Source of the DNA: Actinomycetes bacterium
GTDB taxonomy: Bacteria; Actinomycetota; Acidimicrobiia; Acidimicrobiales; Palsa-688
Reading direction: 5' to 3'
Assembly: GCA_021811865.1 (NCBI GenBank)
Contig: JAKAQB010000019.1
Coordinates: forward strand, 1-53,746
DNA length: 53,746 bases
The first letter of the stretch is position 1, and the number at the start of each line of letters is the position of its first letter. The position numbers and the translations under genes are program-made. The notes under the pieces are model-generated. The model worked only from the letters and a program-made list of their open reading frames with translations, was not told the DNA's origin and did no database searches. This document shows, piece by piece, positions 23,911 to 32,034 of the stretch.

Positions 23911-24750
23911 TCAGTCCGCCCCTTCTGGGTCAGCGAGGCGTCGGACGGCGAACTTGAAGGACTCCTTCGACAAGACGCGGCGCTGCGCCTCGGCAGGGTC
24001 GTCCAGGAGCTCACCGACCAAGAGGCAGCGGACCACCCAGCGGAGCGCCTGATCATGCCGGTGTCGCTGCGCATGTGACAGCGTTCTCCGGCTCCCGGCA
24101 TTGCCGTGGGCTACCGGGACCCTGAGAGAGAGGATGTTGGCGCAGAAGGCCGGCTCTGCCTCCAGGATCGCCCGACCGACCTTGCCAGGGGCAGCAAGTA
24201 GCTCAGCCACCACCTCCTTCAATGGCTTCCTGTTGGCACTGGAGAGAACCCGCCTGGCCCAGTCGCAAATGCCGACGTCTACTCCAGCGGCGACGGCCAC
24301 GTTGTGCACAGCTTCCACGCCCTTGGTGTGCTCGGCGTTGGGTGCCTGCGCGTTGAAGTCCTCTTCGTTGAGAAGGCTCGGTGGGTTGAGCTACGGGGGC
24401 AGGTAGTCGAGCTCGAATGCGATCGCGTCGAAGGCATCTGCGTCGAGGTGTCGCCCGGACACCCCACCCTCAACTAGGAAGGTGGTCTTTGAGTCCGTGC
24501 CCGACCAGGAGGACTCCACGCCATGCACAGCGAACAGGGTGATGTCGTCGCCTGCATTGGTGTGGCCGTGGACGACGCGATAGACGACCTGCCTCAGGCC
24601 ACGTCTTGGCCCTTGCGCATCGTCCGGCCGCGACAGAGAGCCGTACACGGTGAGCGCGGCATCCCCACCCTGGAAGCTGAATGATCCCGGCACTGCCTCC
24701 TCGACGCGCCCAGGTAGCCACCAGCGTCCTTCTGCTGAGAGGTTGTCCAT
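23911..24750 (-). pseudogene. ApeA-like HEPN defence gene with one in-frame stop
   Basis: One minus-strand frame runs from the ATG at 24750 to 23911, interrupted only by a TAG at 24393-24391 (codon 120). The N-terminal part, EGRWWLPGRVEEAVPGSF, and VVHGHTNAGDDITLFAVHGV resemble the ApeA N-terminal domain. It ends AFELDYLPP, where related proteins tend to have Trp, so the TAG may be a mutated TGG. The C-terminal part resumes in the same frame: NPPSLLNEEDFNAQAP, then DVGICDWARRVLSSANRKPL and LRVPVAHG, whose R-x4-H is the HEPN RNase motif. At ~279 codons it is shorter than typical ApeA. Family members abort phage infection. Confidence 0.55.
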
Positions 24751-24849
24751 CGTCGGCAATGATCGCGCCGGGATGCGACGCCTACGAAAGACGGACAATG
24801 GCCACCTGTTCGTTGATGGCGGACGTTCACGCTACGGCCCCACGCCCGG

Positions 24850-24855
24850 TACGCT
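24850..24855 (+). promoter_or_regulatory. Putative -10 element of the mntA-hepT transcript
   Basis: TACGCT is six bases before the mntA GTG, so the mRNA would be leaderless. TTCACG at 24826-24831, 18 bases further upstream, could serve as the -35. Confidence 0.45.
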
Positions 24856-24861
24856 TCGGAC

Positions 24862-25161
24862 GTGGCCCGAGCCGTACCTACGATCGACGCCCTGCGGGGC
24901 CGCCGGGAGGCGATCTTGGCCGCCGCTCTTCGTCGTCACGCGTCGAGGGTGCGGGTTTTCGGGTCGGTCGCCCGAGGCGATGCCGGACCGTCCAGCGACG
25001 TCGATCTCCTCGTTGACTTCGAGGCGGAGGCGTCGCTCCTCGATCAGGTGGGGCTCACCCAGGATCTGGAAGCCTTGCTGCAGATGCCCGTCGACGTGAT
25101 CTCGACCGGGGCTCTCCGACCGCGCCATCACCGAATCAGCGAGGAAGCGATCGATCTATGA
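24862..25161 (+). CDS. mntA: MntA-type nucleotidyltransferase antitoxin
   Basis: A 99-residue minimal nucleotidyltransferase that neutralises the HEPN toxin HepT by transferring AMP to it. The catalytic GS-x10-D-x-D motif is complete: GSVARGDAGPSSDVDLLVDF. The C-terminal half includes LTQDLEALLQMPVDVIS. The GTG start has a -10-like TACGCT six bases upstream. The stop overlaps the hepT ATG as ATGA, so the pair is translationally coupled. Confidence 0.9.
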   Translation: MARAVPTIDALRGRREAILAAALRRHASRVRVFGSVARGDAGPSSDVDLLVDFEAEASLLDQVGLTQDLEALLQMPVDVISTGALRPRHHRISEEAIDL

Positions 25162-25580
25162 CGGCCGCTCGCCGGAACTTCGATGACCTCTTGGAAGACT
25201 TGGCCGAAGCCGTCGACGCGGCCGCCGAGCTGGTTGCCCTCGGCAAGGATCGCTGGGAGGGCGAACGGCCGCTCCGCCTCGCAGGCGAGGCAGTGGTCGG
25301 ACGCCTCGGCGACATCGCAACGAAGCTCCCGATGGACCTCGTCGCTGGAACGAGTGAGCTGCCTTGGGCTGAGATCAAAGGCATGCGGATCGTTGTTGAC
25401 CACGCGTACCACGGCATCGATTACGAGCGAGTCTGGCGAACGCTTCGCGACGACGTACCTGAGCTGGGTCGTGTCGTGCAGAGATGGATCGCCGCACAGC
25501 GCGGTAGCGAGATCGGGCTTCCCTACAGGGAACGGGAAAGATCGCGAGATAGAGGGGACGACCTGGGGATGGGTTTGTAG
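25158..25580 (+). CDS. hepT: HepT-type HEPN ribonuclease toxin
   Basis: A 140-residue all-helical HEPN toxin of the MntA-HepT system. The R-x4-H-x-Y signature is present: R77, H82 and Y84 in IKGMRIVVDHAYHGIDYERV. R and H are the RNase residues, and the tyrosine is the position that MntA adenylylates in characterised pairs. The last ~25 residues are highly charged. The gene appears intact and follows its antitoxin directly. Its 3' end overlaps by ~58 bases the opposite-strand HTH frame. Confidence 0.88.
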   Translation: MTAARRNFDDLLEDLAEAVDAAAELVALGKDRWEGERPLRLAGEAVVGRLGDIATKLPMDLVAGTSELPWAEIKGMRIVVDHAYHGIDYERVWRTLRDDVPELGRVVQRWIAAQRGSEIGLPYRERERSRDRGDDLGMGL

Positions 25581-26044
25581 ATCACTGGTGCCGAGATCGA
25601 CGGGATTGCTGTTTGTTGCGTGAGGTCGAGGCCTTCCTTGTGTGGCACCATCGATTGGTGGTCTGTACGTCGCCGACCTTTTGGCCGGAGGGTGACGCCA
25701 GCGTCTTTCAAGGCGCGCCGGACGGTGCTCGCCGCCCCGCCCAACTGCGCAGCCACCGAATCGGCCGACTGACCCTCGGCGTAGAGCCGGGCGGCCCGAT
25801 CCGCCTCGTCGCCCTGGAGCGCCCTGCGATCCCGCTTCGGGACGCCGTGGCGTCGAACATGCCCGAGCACCGTCGTCCGGTTCACACCGAACGACGTCGC
25901 CAGCCCCTCGACGGGGACACCCCGCCGGTAAGCAGTCTGGTGCTGCCCGGCGGGCTCGCCTTCGCGTTCGCCCTCCTCTCGCTGCCAGTTTCCGGCTCGG
26001 CGTGCATGGCGAGTGGCGGCCCCGGACGCCAGACGGTCATCCAC
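25523..26044 (-). CDS. HTH protein, likely C-terminal part of a recombinase
   Basis: The 173-residue frame holds two helix-turn-helix repeats: YRRGVPVEGLATSFGVNRTT followed by VLGHVRRHGVP, and LYAEGQSADSVAAQLGGAAS followed by TVRRALKDAGV. This tandem HTH with an RxHGVP turn is typical of the DNA-binding tail of serine-recombinase-like or transposon proteins. No catalytic recombinase domain is found upstream, so it may be a fragment. The start is uncertain, and the last ~50 codons beyond KGRRR may be non-functional. Confidence 0.5.
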   Translation of the reverse strand: MDDRLASGAATRHARRAGNWQREEGEREGEPAGQHQTAYRRGVPVEGLATSFGVNRTTVLGHVRRHGVPKRDRRALQGDEADRAARLYAEGQSADSVAAQLGGAASTVRRALKDAGVTLRPKGRRRTDHQSMVPHKEGLDLTQQTAIPSISAPVIYKPIPRSSPLSRDLSRSL

Positions 26045-26153
26045 TGCACCACGACAGGCCTCGCACTGCCTTCAGGCCGAGGCCCGTTCCCGCGGCGGCG
26101 CTGCTTGCGAGGCTGCGAGGTCCCAGACCGGGGAGTTTGGCCGCAGGCGACGA

Positions 26154-26175
26154 TTAGGCGTATAGTTAGGCGTAT
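26154..26175 (+). promoter_or_regulatory. Paired TTAGGCGTAT repeats with -10 element before antitoxin
   Basis: TTAGGCGTAT occurs at 26154-26163 and 26166-26175, a 12-base period, the second copy running into the start codon. TATAGT (26161-26166) is a good -10 placed seven bases before the ATG. This fits a leaderless, antitoxin-autoregulated operon with the repeats as operator half-sites. Confidence 0.55.
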
Positions 26176-26428
26176 GCCACGGCTGCAGGTCTATCTTCCC
26201 GACGAGCTGTATCGCGTCGTCAAGGAGCGCCAACTCCCCGCATCAGAGCTCCTACAGGGCGCGGTTCGCACGGAGTTGCGACGCCGTGCGCTCCTCGAGG
26301 AGACGGACCGCTACCTGTCCGAGCTGGTTGACGAAGTGGGAGAGCCTTCGCCTGCATCGGTGGGACGAGCCGAACGGCTAGTCCAGCGCGTATGCGGAGG
26401 GAATGACGGCTCGCCCAAGGCGAGGTGA
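26174..26428 (+). CDS. VapB-like antitoxin
   Basis: An 84-residue protein starting MPRLQVYLPDELYRVVKERQ, a ribbon-helix-helix-type DNA-binding start, then LPASELLQGAVRTELRRRAL and an extended C-terminal tail for toxin binding. Its stop overlaps the PIN toxin GTG (GTGA). Repeats over the start codon suggest autoregulation. The partner toxin carries a premature stop, so this may be an orphan antitoxin. Confidence 0.75.
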   Translation: MPRLQVYLPDELYRVVKERQLPASELLQGAVRTELRRRALLEETDRYLSELVDEVGEPSPASVGRAERLVQRVCGGNDGSPKAR

Positions 26429-26811
26429 AGGTGTTGGTCCTCGACTCCGGGGGAGTGAGCTTCCTCGCCAAGCGGAACCAGGAGGCAGTCGCCACCATCC
26501 GCGCGCTGGTCAGAGAGTGAGAGTGGCCACCGCTGGTTCCATCCGTTGTCCTTGTCGAGTCGGTCTCGGGACGCCAGCGCGACGACGCCCCGGCGAACCG
26601 GCTGCTCAAGACCTGCGACGTCAGGGAGGAACTGGCAGTGCCGCTCGCTCGCCGCGCAGGCGGGCTCCGACACCGCGCCCGGCGTGGCTCCGCTGTCGAT
26701 GCCATCGTCGTTGCCAGTGCCGAGCCGGGAGGCGTCGTCCTCTCCGGTGACGTCGAGGATCTCGGAGCACTCGCGTCTTACGCCAAAGGCGTCCGCGTCG
26801 AGCGGATCTGA
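26425..26811 (+). pseudogene. VapC-type PIN toxin with one premature TGA
   Basis: From GTG 26425 the frame reads VKVLVLDSGGVSFLAKRNQE, then AVATIRALVRE, and meets TGA at 26518-26520 (codon 32). The same frame continues without further stops as EWPPLVPSVVLVESVSGRQR, then SAVDAIVVASAEPGGVVLSG, then DVEDL to the natural TGA at 26811. All four acidic PIN positions (D7, the Glu of VLVE, the Asp of SAVDAI, and the Asp pair of SGDVED) are kept. A single nonsense change thus separates it from a 128-residue VapC RNase. It follows its antitoxin by overlap. Confidence 0.75.
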
Positions 26812-27148
26812 GGTCGCCCATAATCTCCAGCAGCTGGCTGGCTACCCGCGCCCCCGGCCGCCGGTTGTCGAGCGCAGAACGACGACAACAGGCGAGGATC
26901 TTCAGCGCTCGGTACCCGGCATGGGGCCGATCGGGGCTTTCTGGGTTCATCGTCGGCAGCGAGGACGAGATCCTCGATCTCGGTGTTGACCGGCTGGTCA
27001 GGTTCCCGAGATTGTTCGCCTTCGAGCTGGACGTGCTCGTCGCGGCCGGCTTCGACGTCGTGGCGACGTTCTGCAGCCCGCACGTGGGGTCGATACTGTA
27101 GGAGCCTCCAAACAGAGCATTCGCAATGCGGCACCGCACGACCGGTGG
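26812..27148. other. Intergenic stretch with a possible gene remnant
   Basis: No secure gene. A plus frame from TTG 26865 to 27101 ends SEDEILDLGVDRLVRFPRLF, then AFELDVLVAAGFDVVATFCS and PHVGSIL, with strong GC at third positions. It looks like the C terminus of a lost gene. I cannot name it. Confidence 0.3.
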
Positions 27149-27562
27149 TCACGGCGTCGGGATCGTTTGGAAACGCTGCCTCCCGCGATACCGGTAGATC
27201 TGAAAGTCAGTATCGAGGGTGAAGATCCGCCGGTCACCGCGCTCCTCTGCCAGCGCCACGAGGGTGGCGTCCGCCAGGTCCATCGGTCGATCCGCGTACT
27301 GGTTCATCAACCGAGCGCTCCGGTTGACGGCGGATGGCGAGAGGTCTGCGACGACGAGACGGTCAGATGACATGAGGCGCCAGAGCGCTTGCTGAGCCCG
27401 AATGCCACCGGCGCGAGCGAGCAGGTACATCGCTTCGGTGAACGCCGGCCAAGTCGTGACGAGCGGGAGGGTCAGCTGATCGAGCGCATCCACGCACGAA
27501 GTGTGATCGGGTTCGTCGGCATCGATGATCGCGATGAGCGGCCCCGCGTCGGCGAGCGTCAC
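27149..27562 (-). CDS. VapC-type PIN-domain toxin
   Basis: A 137-residue PIN-domain ribonuclease. Acidic residues sit in the expected places: MTLADAGPLIAIIDADEPDH, TTWPAFTEAMYLL, MDLADATLVALAEE and FTLDTDFQIYR. The C terminus GRQRFQTIPTP is common in this subgroup. The GTG start overlaps the antitoxin stop by four bases. Unlike the neighbouring VapC, the frame is intact, so this pair should be functional. Confidence 0.85.
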   Translation of the reverse strand: MTLADAGPLIAIIDADEPDHTSCVDALDQLTLPLVTTWPAFTEAMYLLARAGGIRAQQALWRLMSSDRLVVADLSPSAVNRSARLMNQYADRPMDLADATLVALAEERGDRRIFTLDTDFQIYRYRGRQRFQTIPTP

Positions 27563-27804
27563 CGGCTCGTGTGGTCCTCCGCCAGCGACTCGCGGAAGGC
27601 GGCGCCGGTCCGGCGAGCTCGGCCGCCACCGCCGTGGACCACCCCGGCTACGTCAACGAAGCGCTCGCTCGGGCGGCCGGCCAGGGTCTCATCGGCTCGC
27701 TCTGCCGCAGCTCGCCGGAGGAACTCGGACACGGATTCGCCCTTCGCCGCTGCTGCGCGGCGCACCTTCTCGTCGAGGTCGGGATCAAGACGGAGACTTC
27801 GCAT
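27559..27804 (-). CDS. Antitoxin of the VapC pair (ribbon-helix-helix type)
   Basis: From the ATG at 27804 the product has 81 residues: MRSLRLDPDLDEKVRRAAAA, then KGESVSEFLRRAAAERAD, a ribbon-helix-helix domain, followed by a flexible tail. An in-frame ATG at 27822 lies upstream of or within the -10 TACACT, which is six bases before 27804, so the shorter, leaderless start is preferred. It is coupled to the downstream PIN toxin. Confidence 0.75.
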   Translation of the reverse strand: MRSLRLDPDLDEKVRRAAAAKGESVSEFLRRAAAERADETLAGRPSERFVDVAGVVHGGGGRARRTGAAFRESLAEDHTSR

Positions 27805-27813
27805 TCGCTCAGT

Positions 27814-27840
27814 GTATCGCACTGGTGACGACTGTGATAC
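27814..27840 (-). promoter_or_regulatory. Operator-like palindrome at the antitoxin promoter
   Basis: GTATCGCA (27814-27821) and TGTGATAC (27833-27840) form an inverted repeat with one mismatch, overlapping the -10 region of the antitoxin gene. Likely the autoregulatory operator. Confidence 0.5.
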
Positions 27841-28247
27841 GCGATCACGCGTCCCTTCCTCGGCACCTGCTCACATCGAGCGGCGAAGGCGTTTCCGCAC
27901 GTCGTGGAGGTTCTCCATGATATGAAGAGGAGCCGGTTGAGGTTGTCAAAGCTCGGTAGTGGGCCTCAGTTCCGGTGGGTCGCGCGAGCCGGGGTCAAGG
28001 GCGACGGGCGGAGCCCGGCGTCCCGGGGGGACCCGAAGGGCCCTTGACGCCGGCGTTGTGGGAGTTGGGTGCGGGATCATCATGGGTTTGGACCGCCAAG
28101 CAGATCGGCGATCTCCCTTACAATTGAGCATCGGCGGCGTCGCTGGACGCAACGTCGTGCTCAGTCCGCTTCGGGAGAGGCGGGGATCAGCATGGCGCCG
28201 CCATCCGCGGTTGCACGCTCCGGCAGCTTGCAGCGAGACTCCGTTCG
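27841..28247. other. Intergenic region with large inverted repeat
   Basis: Apart from the repeat at 27988-28054 I see no supported gene here. A plus frame overlapping the region and running into the MMPL gene has no family features before the MMPL start. Confidence 0.5.
27988..28054. repeat. 67-base inverted repeat
   Basis: Fifteen-base arms (27988-28002 and 28040-28054) match with one mismatch, centred on GTCAAGGGC / GCCCTTGAC. The interior is itself partly palindromic. It lies at the edge of the toxin-antitoxin patch. It could be a terminator-like structure or a small mobile palindromic element. Confidence 0.6.
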
Positions 28248-28412
28248 ATGACCAAGTATCGGCGTGCCCACCGGGCGGTGATGGGGCAGTTCGCACAGCC
28301 GAGGGGGCCGGGGGACCTGGCGGTGGGCTGGGCCATGGCCCGCTTCAAAGGCGCCGTCCGATCCAAGGGAGGGGACGCGCACCGCTTGGCGACCGTCGCC
28401 ACCCCTGCATGA
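28248..28412 (+). CDS. Short ORF coupled to the MMPL gene
   Basis: A 54-codon frame starting MTKYRRAHRAVMGQFAQPRG has high GC at third positions and ends in a TGA that overlaps the MMPL ATG (ATGA). No ribosome binding site is clear and I know no relative. It may be the 3' end of a decayed regulator gene. Confidence 0.3.
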   Translation: MTKYRRAHRAVMGQFAQPRGPGDLAVGWAMARFKGAVRSKGGDAHRLATVATPA

Positions 28413-30541
28413 GGGCGGGCCCCAACAGAGGTGCGGCGCAGCGGTGGTGGCGGGGAGCCATCGCCGCCCCTGCTGGCCGGCGGGCAAAGTGGGTGTTCGT
28501 CCTCGGGTGGCTGGTGATCCTGGTGCTCGCCGGGCCTTTCGCCGGGAAGCTGGCCAGCGTCGAGAGCAACAACGCCGTCGCCTACCTGCCGGCCTCGGCG
28601 CAGTCGACCAAGGTCAACAGCGCGCTCGCCCACTTCCCCGGTGGCCAGCAGACGCCCGGCGTGGTTGTTTACGTCGCCCGCGGCAGGTTGACGGCGGCTG
28701 ACCGGGCGCTCGTCGCGAGCCAGCGCGCCGAGGCCGCGCGGCGGGTGCCCGACTTCAAGCCGGCCGCGATCGGCCAGTCCAGGGACGGGCGGGCGCTCGA
28801 GTACGGCTTCGAGGTGCAGCAGCCTGATGCCACCAAGCTCGCCAATGACATCACCGCGCTCCGGCGGATCGCGGTGGGTGGGCCGGGCCTGAAGGCGTAC
28901 ACAACCGGCGCGGCCGGGCTGCTCGCCGACTCGATGAACGCTTTCAAGGGCATCGACGGGATCCTGCTGGTAGTCACCGGGATCGTGGTGATCGTGCTGC
29001 TGCTGCTCATCTACCGCAGCCCCACCCTCTGGGCGGTGCCGGTCCTGAGCGTGGCGGGGGCGATCAGCGTTTCGGACTGGGCGGTCTACCAGTTGGCCCG
29101 CCACGCCGGGCTGGTGGTGAGCGGGCAGAGCGGCGGCATCCTGACCGTGCTCGTCTTCGGTGCCGGCACCGACTACGCGCTGCTGCTCACCGCCCGCTAC
29201 CGGGAGGAGCTACACCGCCACGAGGACCGCCACGACGCGATGCGCGCCGCACTCGGCCGCGCCGCTCCGGCGATCGTCGCGTCTGGCGCGACGGTCATCC
29301 TGGGCCTGCTGTGCCTGCTGGCAGCCAAGCTCAACAGCGAGAGTGGGCTCGGGCCGATTGGCGCCATCGCCATCGGCTCAGCCCTGCTGGCGCAGCTCAC
29401 GTTCCTGCCTGCGTTGCTGGTCGTGCTCGGCCGGCGGCTGTTCTGGCCGGCCCGGCCGACCTACGGCGCCGGCGCGGACCAAGAGGCAGGGCTGTGGGCT
29501 CGCATCGCCCGGCGCGTCGCGCGCCGTCCCCGCCCCGTCTGGGTCGGCTCCACCCTCTTGCTGGTCGTGCTCGCCCTCGGCCTGTCCGGCCTGCACCTCG
29601 GGCTGGAGCAGGCCCAGGTGTTCGTCGAGGCCCCCCAGTCGGTGACCGGCCAGAAGATCTACGCGCAGCACTTCCCCGCCGGTGGCGGGCAACCGGTCAT
29701 CGTGATCGCCGGCGCCGCCAAGACCAGCCAGGTGCTCACCACCGTCAAGGGGGTGCCCGGGGTGAGCCAGGCTTTCCCGGTGGCGAGGGCGGCCGGCCAG
29801 GTGGAGACCGTCGCCGTCCTCGGTGTCGGGCCCGGCAGCCCGGCGGCGTTCGACGCCATCCGCACCATGCGATCCCGCTTGGCCGCGATCACCGGATCCG
29901 GCGCCATCGTCGGCGGCGAGACCGCGATAATGCTCGACACCAACACCGCCGCGGCGGCGGACCGCTACGTGGTGATGCCCCTCGTGCTGGTGGTCGTGAT
30001 GATCGTCCTCGGCCTGCTGCTGCGAGCGGTCGTCGCGCCCGTGCTGCTCGCTGCCACCGTGGTCCTGTCGTTCGCGGCGGCGATGGGCGTGAGCGCGGTC
30101 GTCTTCGACGCCGTCGGCTTCGCAGGCGTGGACCAGACGATCCCGCTCCTGGCGTTCATCTTCCTCGTTGCCCTGGGTGTCGACTACAACATCTTCCTGG
30201 TCAGCCGCATCCGGGAAGAGGCCCTGCACCGCGGCACGCGAGAAGGCGCTATCGCCGGGGTGCGGGTCACCGGCGGGGTCATCACCTCCGCTGGCGTCGT
30301 GCTCGCCGCGACCTTCTCCGCCCTCACCGTCCTACCCCTCGTCGCGCTCTTGGAGATCGGCTTCATCGTCGCCTTCGGCGTCCTGCTCGACACCCTGCTG
30401 GTGCGCTCGGTGTTGGTGCCAGCGCTCATCTGCGACATCGGCCCCCCGGTGTGGTGGCCCAACCGGCTGGCCCGCCAGGACGGGCGGGCGCCGACCGAGA
30501 GCGCCGGTGGCATCGTCCGGCAGGAGGCACAACGGACGTGA
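28409..30541 (+). CDS. MMPL-family RND transporter
   Basis: A 710-residue membrane transporter of the MMPL/RND superfamily, which in actinobacteria exports lipids, siderophores or drugs. The first helix is WVFVLGWLVILVLAGPFAGK, followed by an extracytoplasmic domain. A helix cluster starts near GIDGILLVVTGIVVIVLLLL and includes VLVFGAGTDYALLLTARYRE, the conserved GxxxDY motif. The second half repeats this plan, with FIFLVALGVDYNIFLVSRIR. The ATG is at 28409; the open frame extends upstream without family features. Substrate unknown. Confidence 0.93.
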   Translation: MRAGPNRGAAQRWWRGAIAAPAGRRAKWVFVLGWLVILVLAGPFAGKLASVESNNAVAYLPASAQSTKVNSALAHFPGGQQTPGVVVYVARGRLTAADRALVASQRAEAARRVPDFKPAAIGQSRDGRALEYGFEVQQPDATKLANDITALRRIAVGGPGLKAYTTGAAGLLADSMNAFKGIDGILLVVTGIVVIVLLLLIYRSPTLWAVPVLSVAGAISVSDWAVYQLARHAGLVVSGQSGGILTVLVFGAGTDYALLLTARYREELHRHEDRHDAMRAALGRAAPAIVASGATVILGLLCLLAAKLNSESGLGPIGAIAIGSALLAQLTFLPALLVVLGRRLFWPARPTYGAGADQEAGLWARIARRVARRPRPVWVGSTLLLVVLALGLSGLHLGLEQAQVFVEAPQSVTGQKIYAQHFPAGGGQPVIVIAGAAKTSQVLTTVKGVPGVSQAFPVARAAGQVETVAVLGVGPGSPAAFDAIRTMRSRLAAITGSGAIVGGETAIMLDTNTAAAADRYVVMPLVLVVVMIVLGLLLRAVVAPVLLAATVVLSFAAAMGVSAVVFDAVGFAGVDQTIPLLAFIFLVALGVDYNIFLVSRIREEALHRGTREGAIAGVRVTGGVITSAGVVLAATFSALTVLPLVALLEIGFIVAFGVLLDTLLVRSVLVPALICDIGPPVWWPNRLARQDGRAPTESAGGIVRQEAQRT

Positions 30542-30616
30542 GCTCGACGCTGCCGCTCAACCGCCAGGAGTTGGCCCGAAATTATCCCATCCCCGACGAG
30601 CCCGGGGGTGGGGCCT
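30539..30616 (+). CDS. 25-codon ORF overlapping the MMPL stop
   Basis: GTG at 30539 overlaps the MMPL stop (GTGA) and reads VSSTLPLNRQELARNYPIPD, then EPGGGA. The coupling suggests the truncated start of a former downstream gene, or a micropeptide. Nothing more can be supported. Confidence 0.25.
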
Positions 30617-30878
30617 GATCCCCGTGTGCAGTCTGGTCTCGATCGCCTGATTGGCCTGTCTTCAACCCGGACCCGAGCGCGTGAGACAGCGCAAAGTGGC
30701 ACCCACAACGCGCAAGCGCTCCGCGGAGGATCCACCAACTCGGCAACGGCTGGGGCAGCCGCTTTGGCCCTTGTGGTCGGGACTCTGCTTAGGGATGCCG
30801 CCCGGTATGCCGATGAGGAGTCCAGATGTCGGGCGCCGCGCGCCGCTGCGGCGATCCCGAAGCGAGAGAGCACAGCCG
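30617..30878. other. Intergenic region before the GGDEF gene
   Basis: No gene, RNA or convincing regulatory motif found. The GGDEF frame is open across part of it, but the upstream part is basic and low in family features. Confidence 0.4.
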
Positions 30879-31898
30879 ATGCAGACCCGCATGCCGAACT
30901 CGTTCAACACCGAGGTAGCCGCCTGGACGAGGGCTTTCTTCTCTCGCCCCAACCAGACCGGAGCGGTGCTCTGGGCCGGAGCCGCTGTTGCGGCGATCTC
31001 GGTTCTCCCCCTCGGGCACTGGACGCGTCGCTCGTTTCTCGCCCTGATCGTCATTGCCGTGGTTTGCGGTGCCGTCTGCACTGCCCGGCTGGTTACCCGT
31101 AGGCGACTTCCCTGTTGGGCGCTGCATGCCGACGTCGGGCTGGCCACGGTGCTGGTGAGCGTCCTCGCGGCCATCGGTGCGACCAACGACGTCCCGTTTG
31201 CCGATCTCTACGTCTGGGTCACGCTCTTCGCCGTGCTCTACTTCCGCCTCCGCGCCGCGGTCGCGCACATCGCTGCCGCGGGAGCTGCCTATGCGGTCGT
31301 GCTCGCCTTCGGCCCGGGAGACGCCGATCCCTGGGCTGCGTGGCTGGCAGTTTTCGGTACCGCTGCAGTGGCCGCGGCGGTCGTGTCCGGCCTCGTGGGC
31401 GTGCTGCGGGTAGCCGCGCGAGAGGACCCCCTTACCGGGCTAGCCAATCGGCGCTCATGGGACGAGCGCGTCGAGGACGAACTGGAACGGTCCCGGCGTA
31501 CCGGCGTCGCAGTGTCGGTCGCGATGTTCGACCTCGACGACTTCAAGGCGATCAACGACACCAGCGGCCACGCCACCGGTGACCGCCTGCTTCAACAGCT
31601 CGCACACGCCTGGCAAGCAGCGGTCCGCGGGGGCGGAGACTTTCTCGCCCGCCTCGGCGGCGACGAGTTCGGCCTGCTCGCGCCGGGCTCCGACGAGACC
31701 GGGATCCGCAGGCTGGCCAAGCGGCTCGCTGACGTTCTTCCAGATGAGGTCACGGCGTCCGTCGGTGTCGCCACCTGGGACCGGACCGAGAGCGCCTCCG
31801 ACCTGCTGCGACGGGCCGATCGGGCCATGTACCGGACCAAGCGGCGCCGGCCGCAACGTCACCGTGTCGCAGCTCGCCCGGCGCCTCGACATCAATGA
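30879..31898 (+). CDS. Membrane-bound diguanylate cyclase (GGDEF)
   Basis: Makes cyclic di-GMP from two GTP. From the ATG at 30879 it has 339 residues. The N-terminal half is a membrane sensor of about six helices (GAVLWAGAAVAAISVLPLGH, then FLALIVIAVVCGAVCTARLV, and VTLFAVLYFRL). The C-terminal GGDEF domain starts at REDPLTGLANRRSWDERVED, with FDLDDFKAINDTSGHATGDR and the active-site RLGGDEFGLL intact. It closes with SVGVATWDR and LLRRADRAMYRTKRR. An ATG at 30891 is an alternative start. No EAL domain is present. Confidence 0.9.
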   Translation: MQTRMPNSFNTEVAAWTRAFFSRPNQTGAVLWAGAAVAAISVLPLGHWTRRSFLALIVIAVVCGAVCTARLVTRRRLPCWALHADVGLATVLVSVLAAIGATNDVPFADLYVWVTLFAVLYFRLRAAVAHIAAAGAAYAVVLAFGPGDADPWAAWLAVFGTAAVAAAVVSGLVGVLRVAAREDPLTGLANRRSWDERVEDELERSRRTGVAVSVAMFDLDDFKAINDTSGHATGDRLLQQLAHAWQAAVRGGGDFLARLGGDEFGLLAPGSDETGIRRLAKRLADVLPDEVTASVGVATWDRTESASDLLRRADRAMYRTKRRRPQRHRVAARPAPRHQ

Positions 31899-32034
31899 GA
31901 GCGCGGCCACGGCCGACCCCTGGAGCCGATCCTGGGCCATGTCATGCTGGCAAGCGCCAGGTGGAGTGGAGCGGTTGGCCGAGCTGGTCTTCTGAAGATC
32001 TGATCGTTGCTGACACCGCCGCCGGTCGACTCAC

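Noticed and set aside
26425..26811. Selenocysteine or programmed recoding at the VapC TGA
   Set aside because: The position is not a cysteine-like catalytic site, and no obvious stem-loop directly follows; a simple nonsense change is more likely.
30608..31102. 164-codon plus-strand frame overlapping the GGDEF gene start
   Set aside because: No domain, and it overlaps a clear membrane GGDEF protein in another frame.
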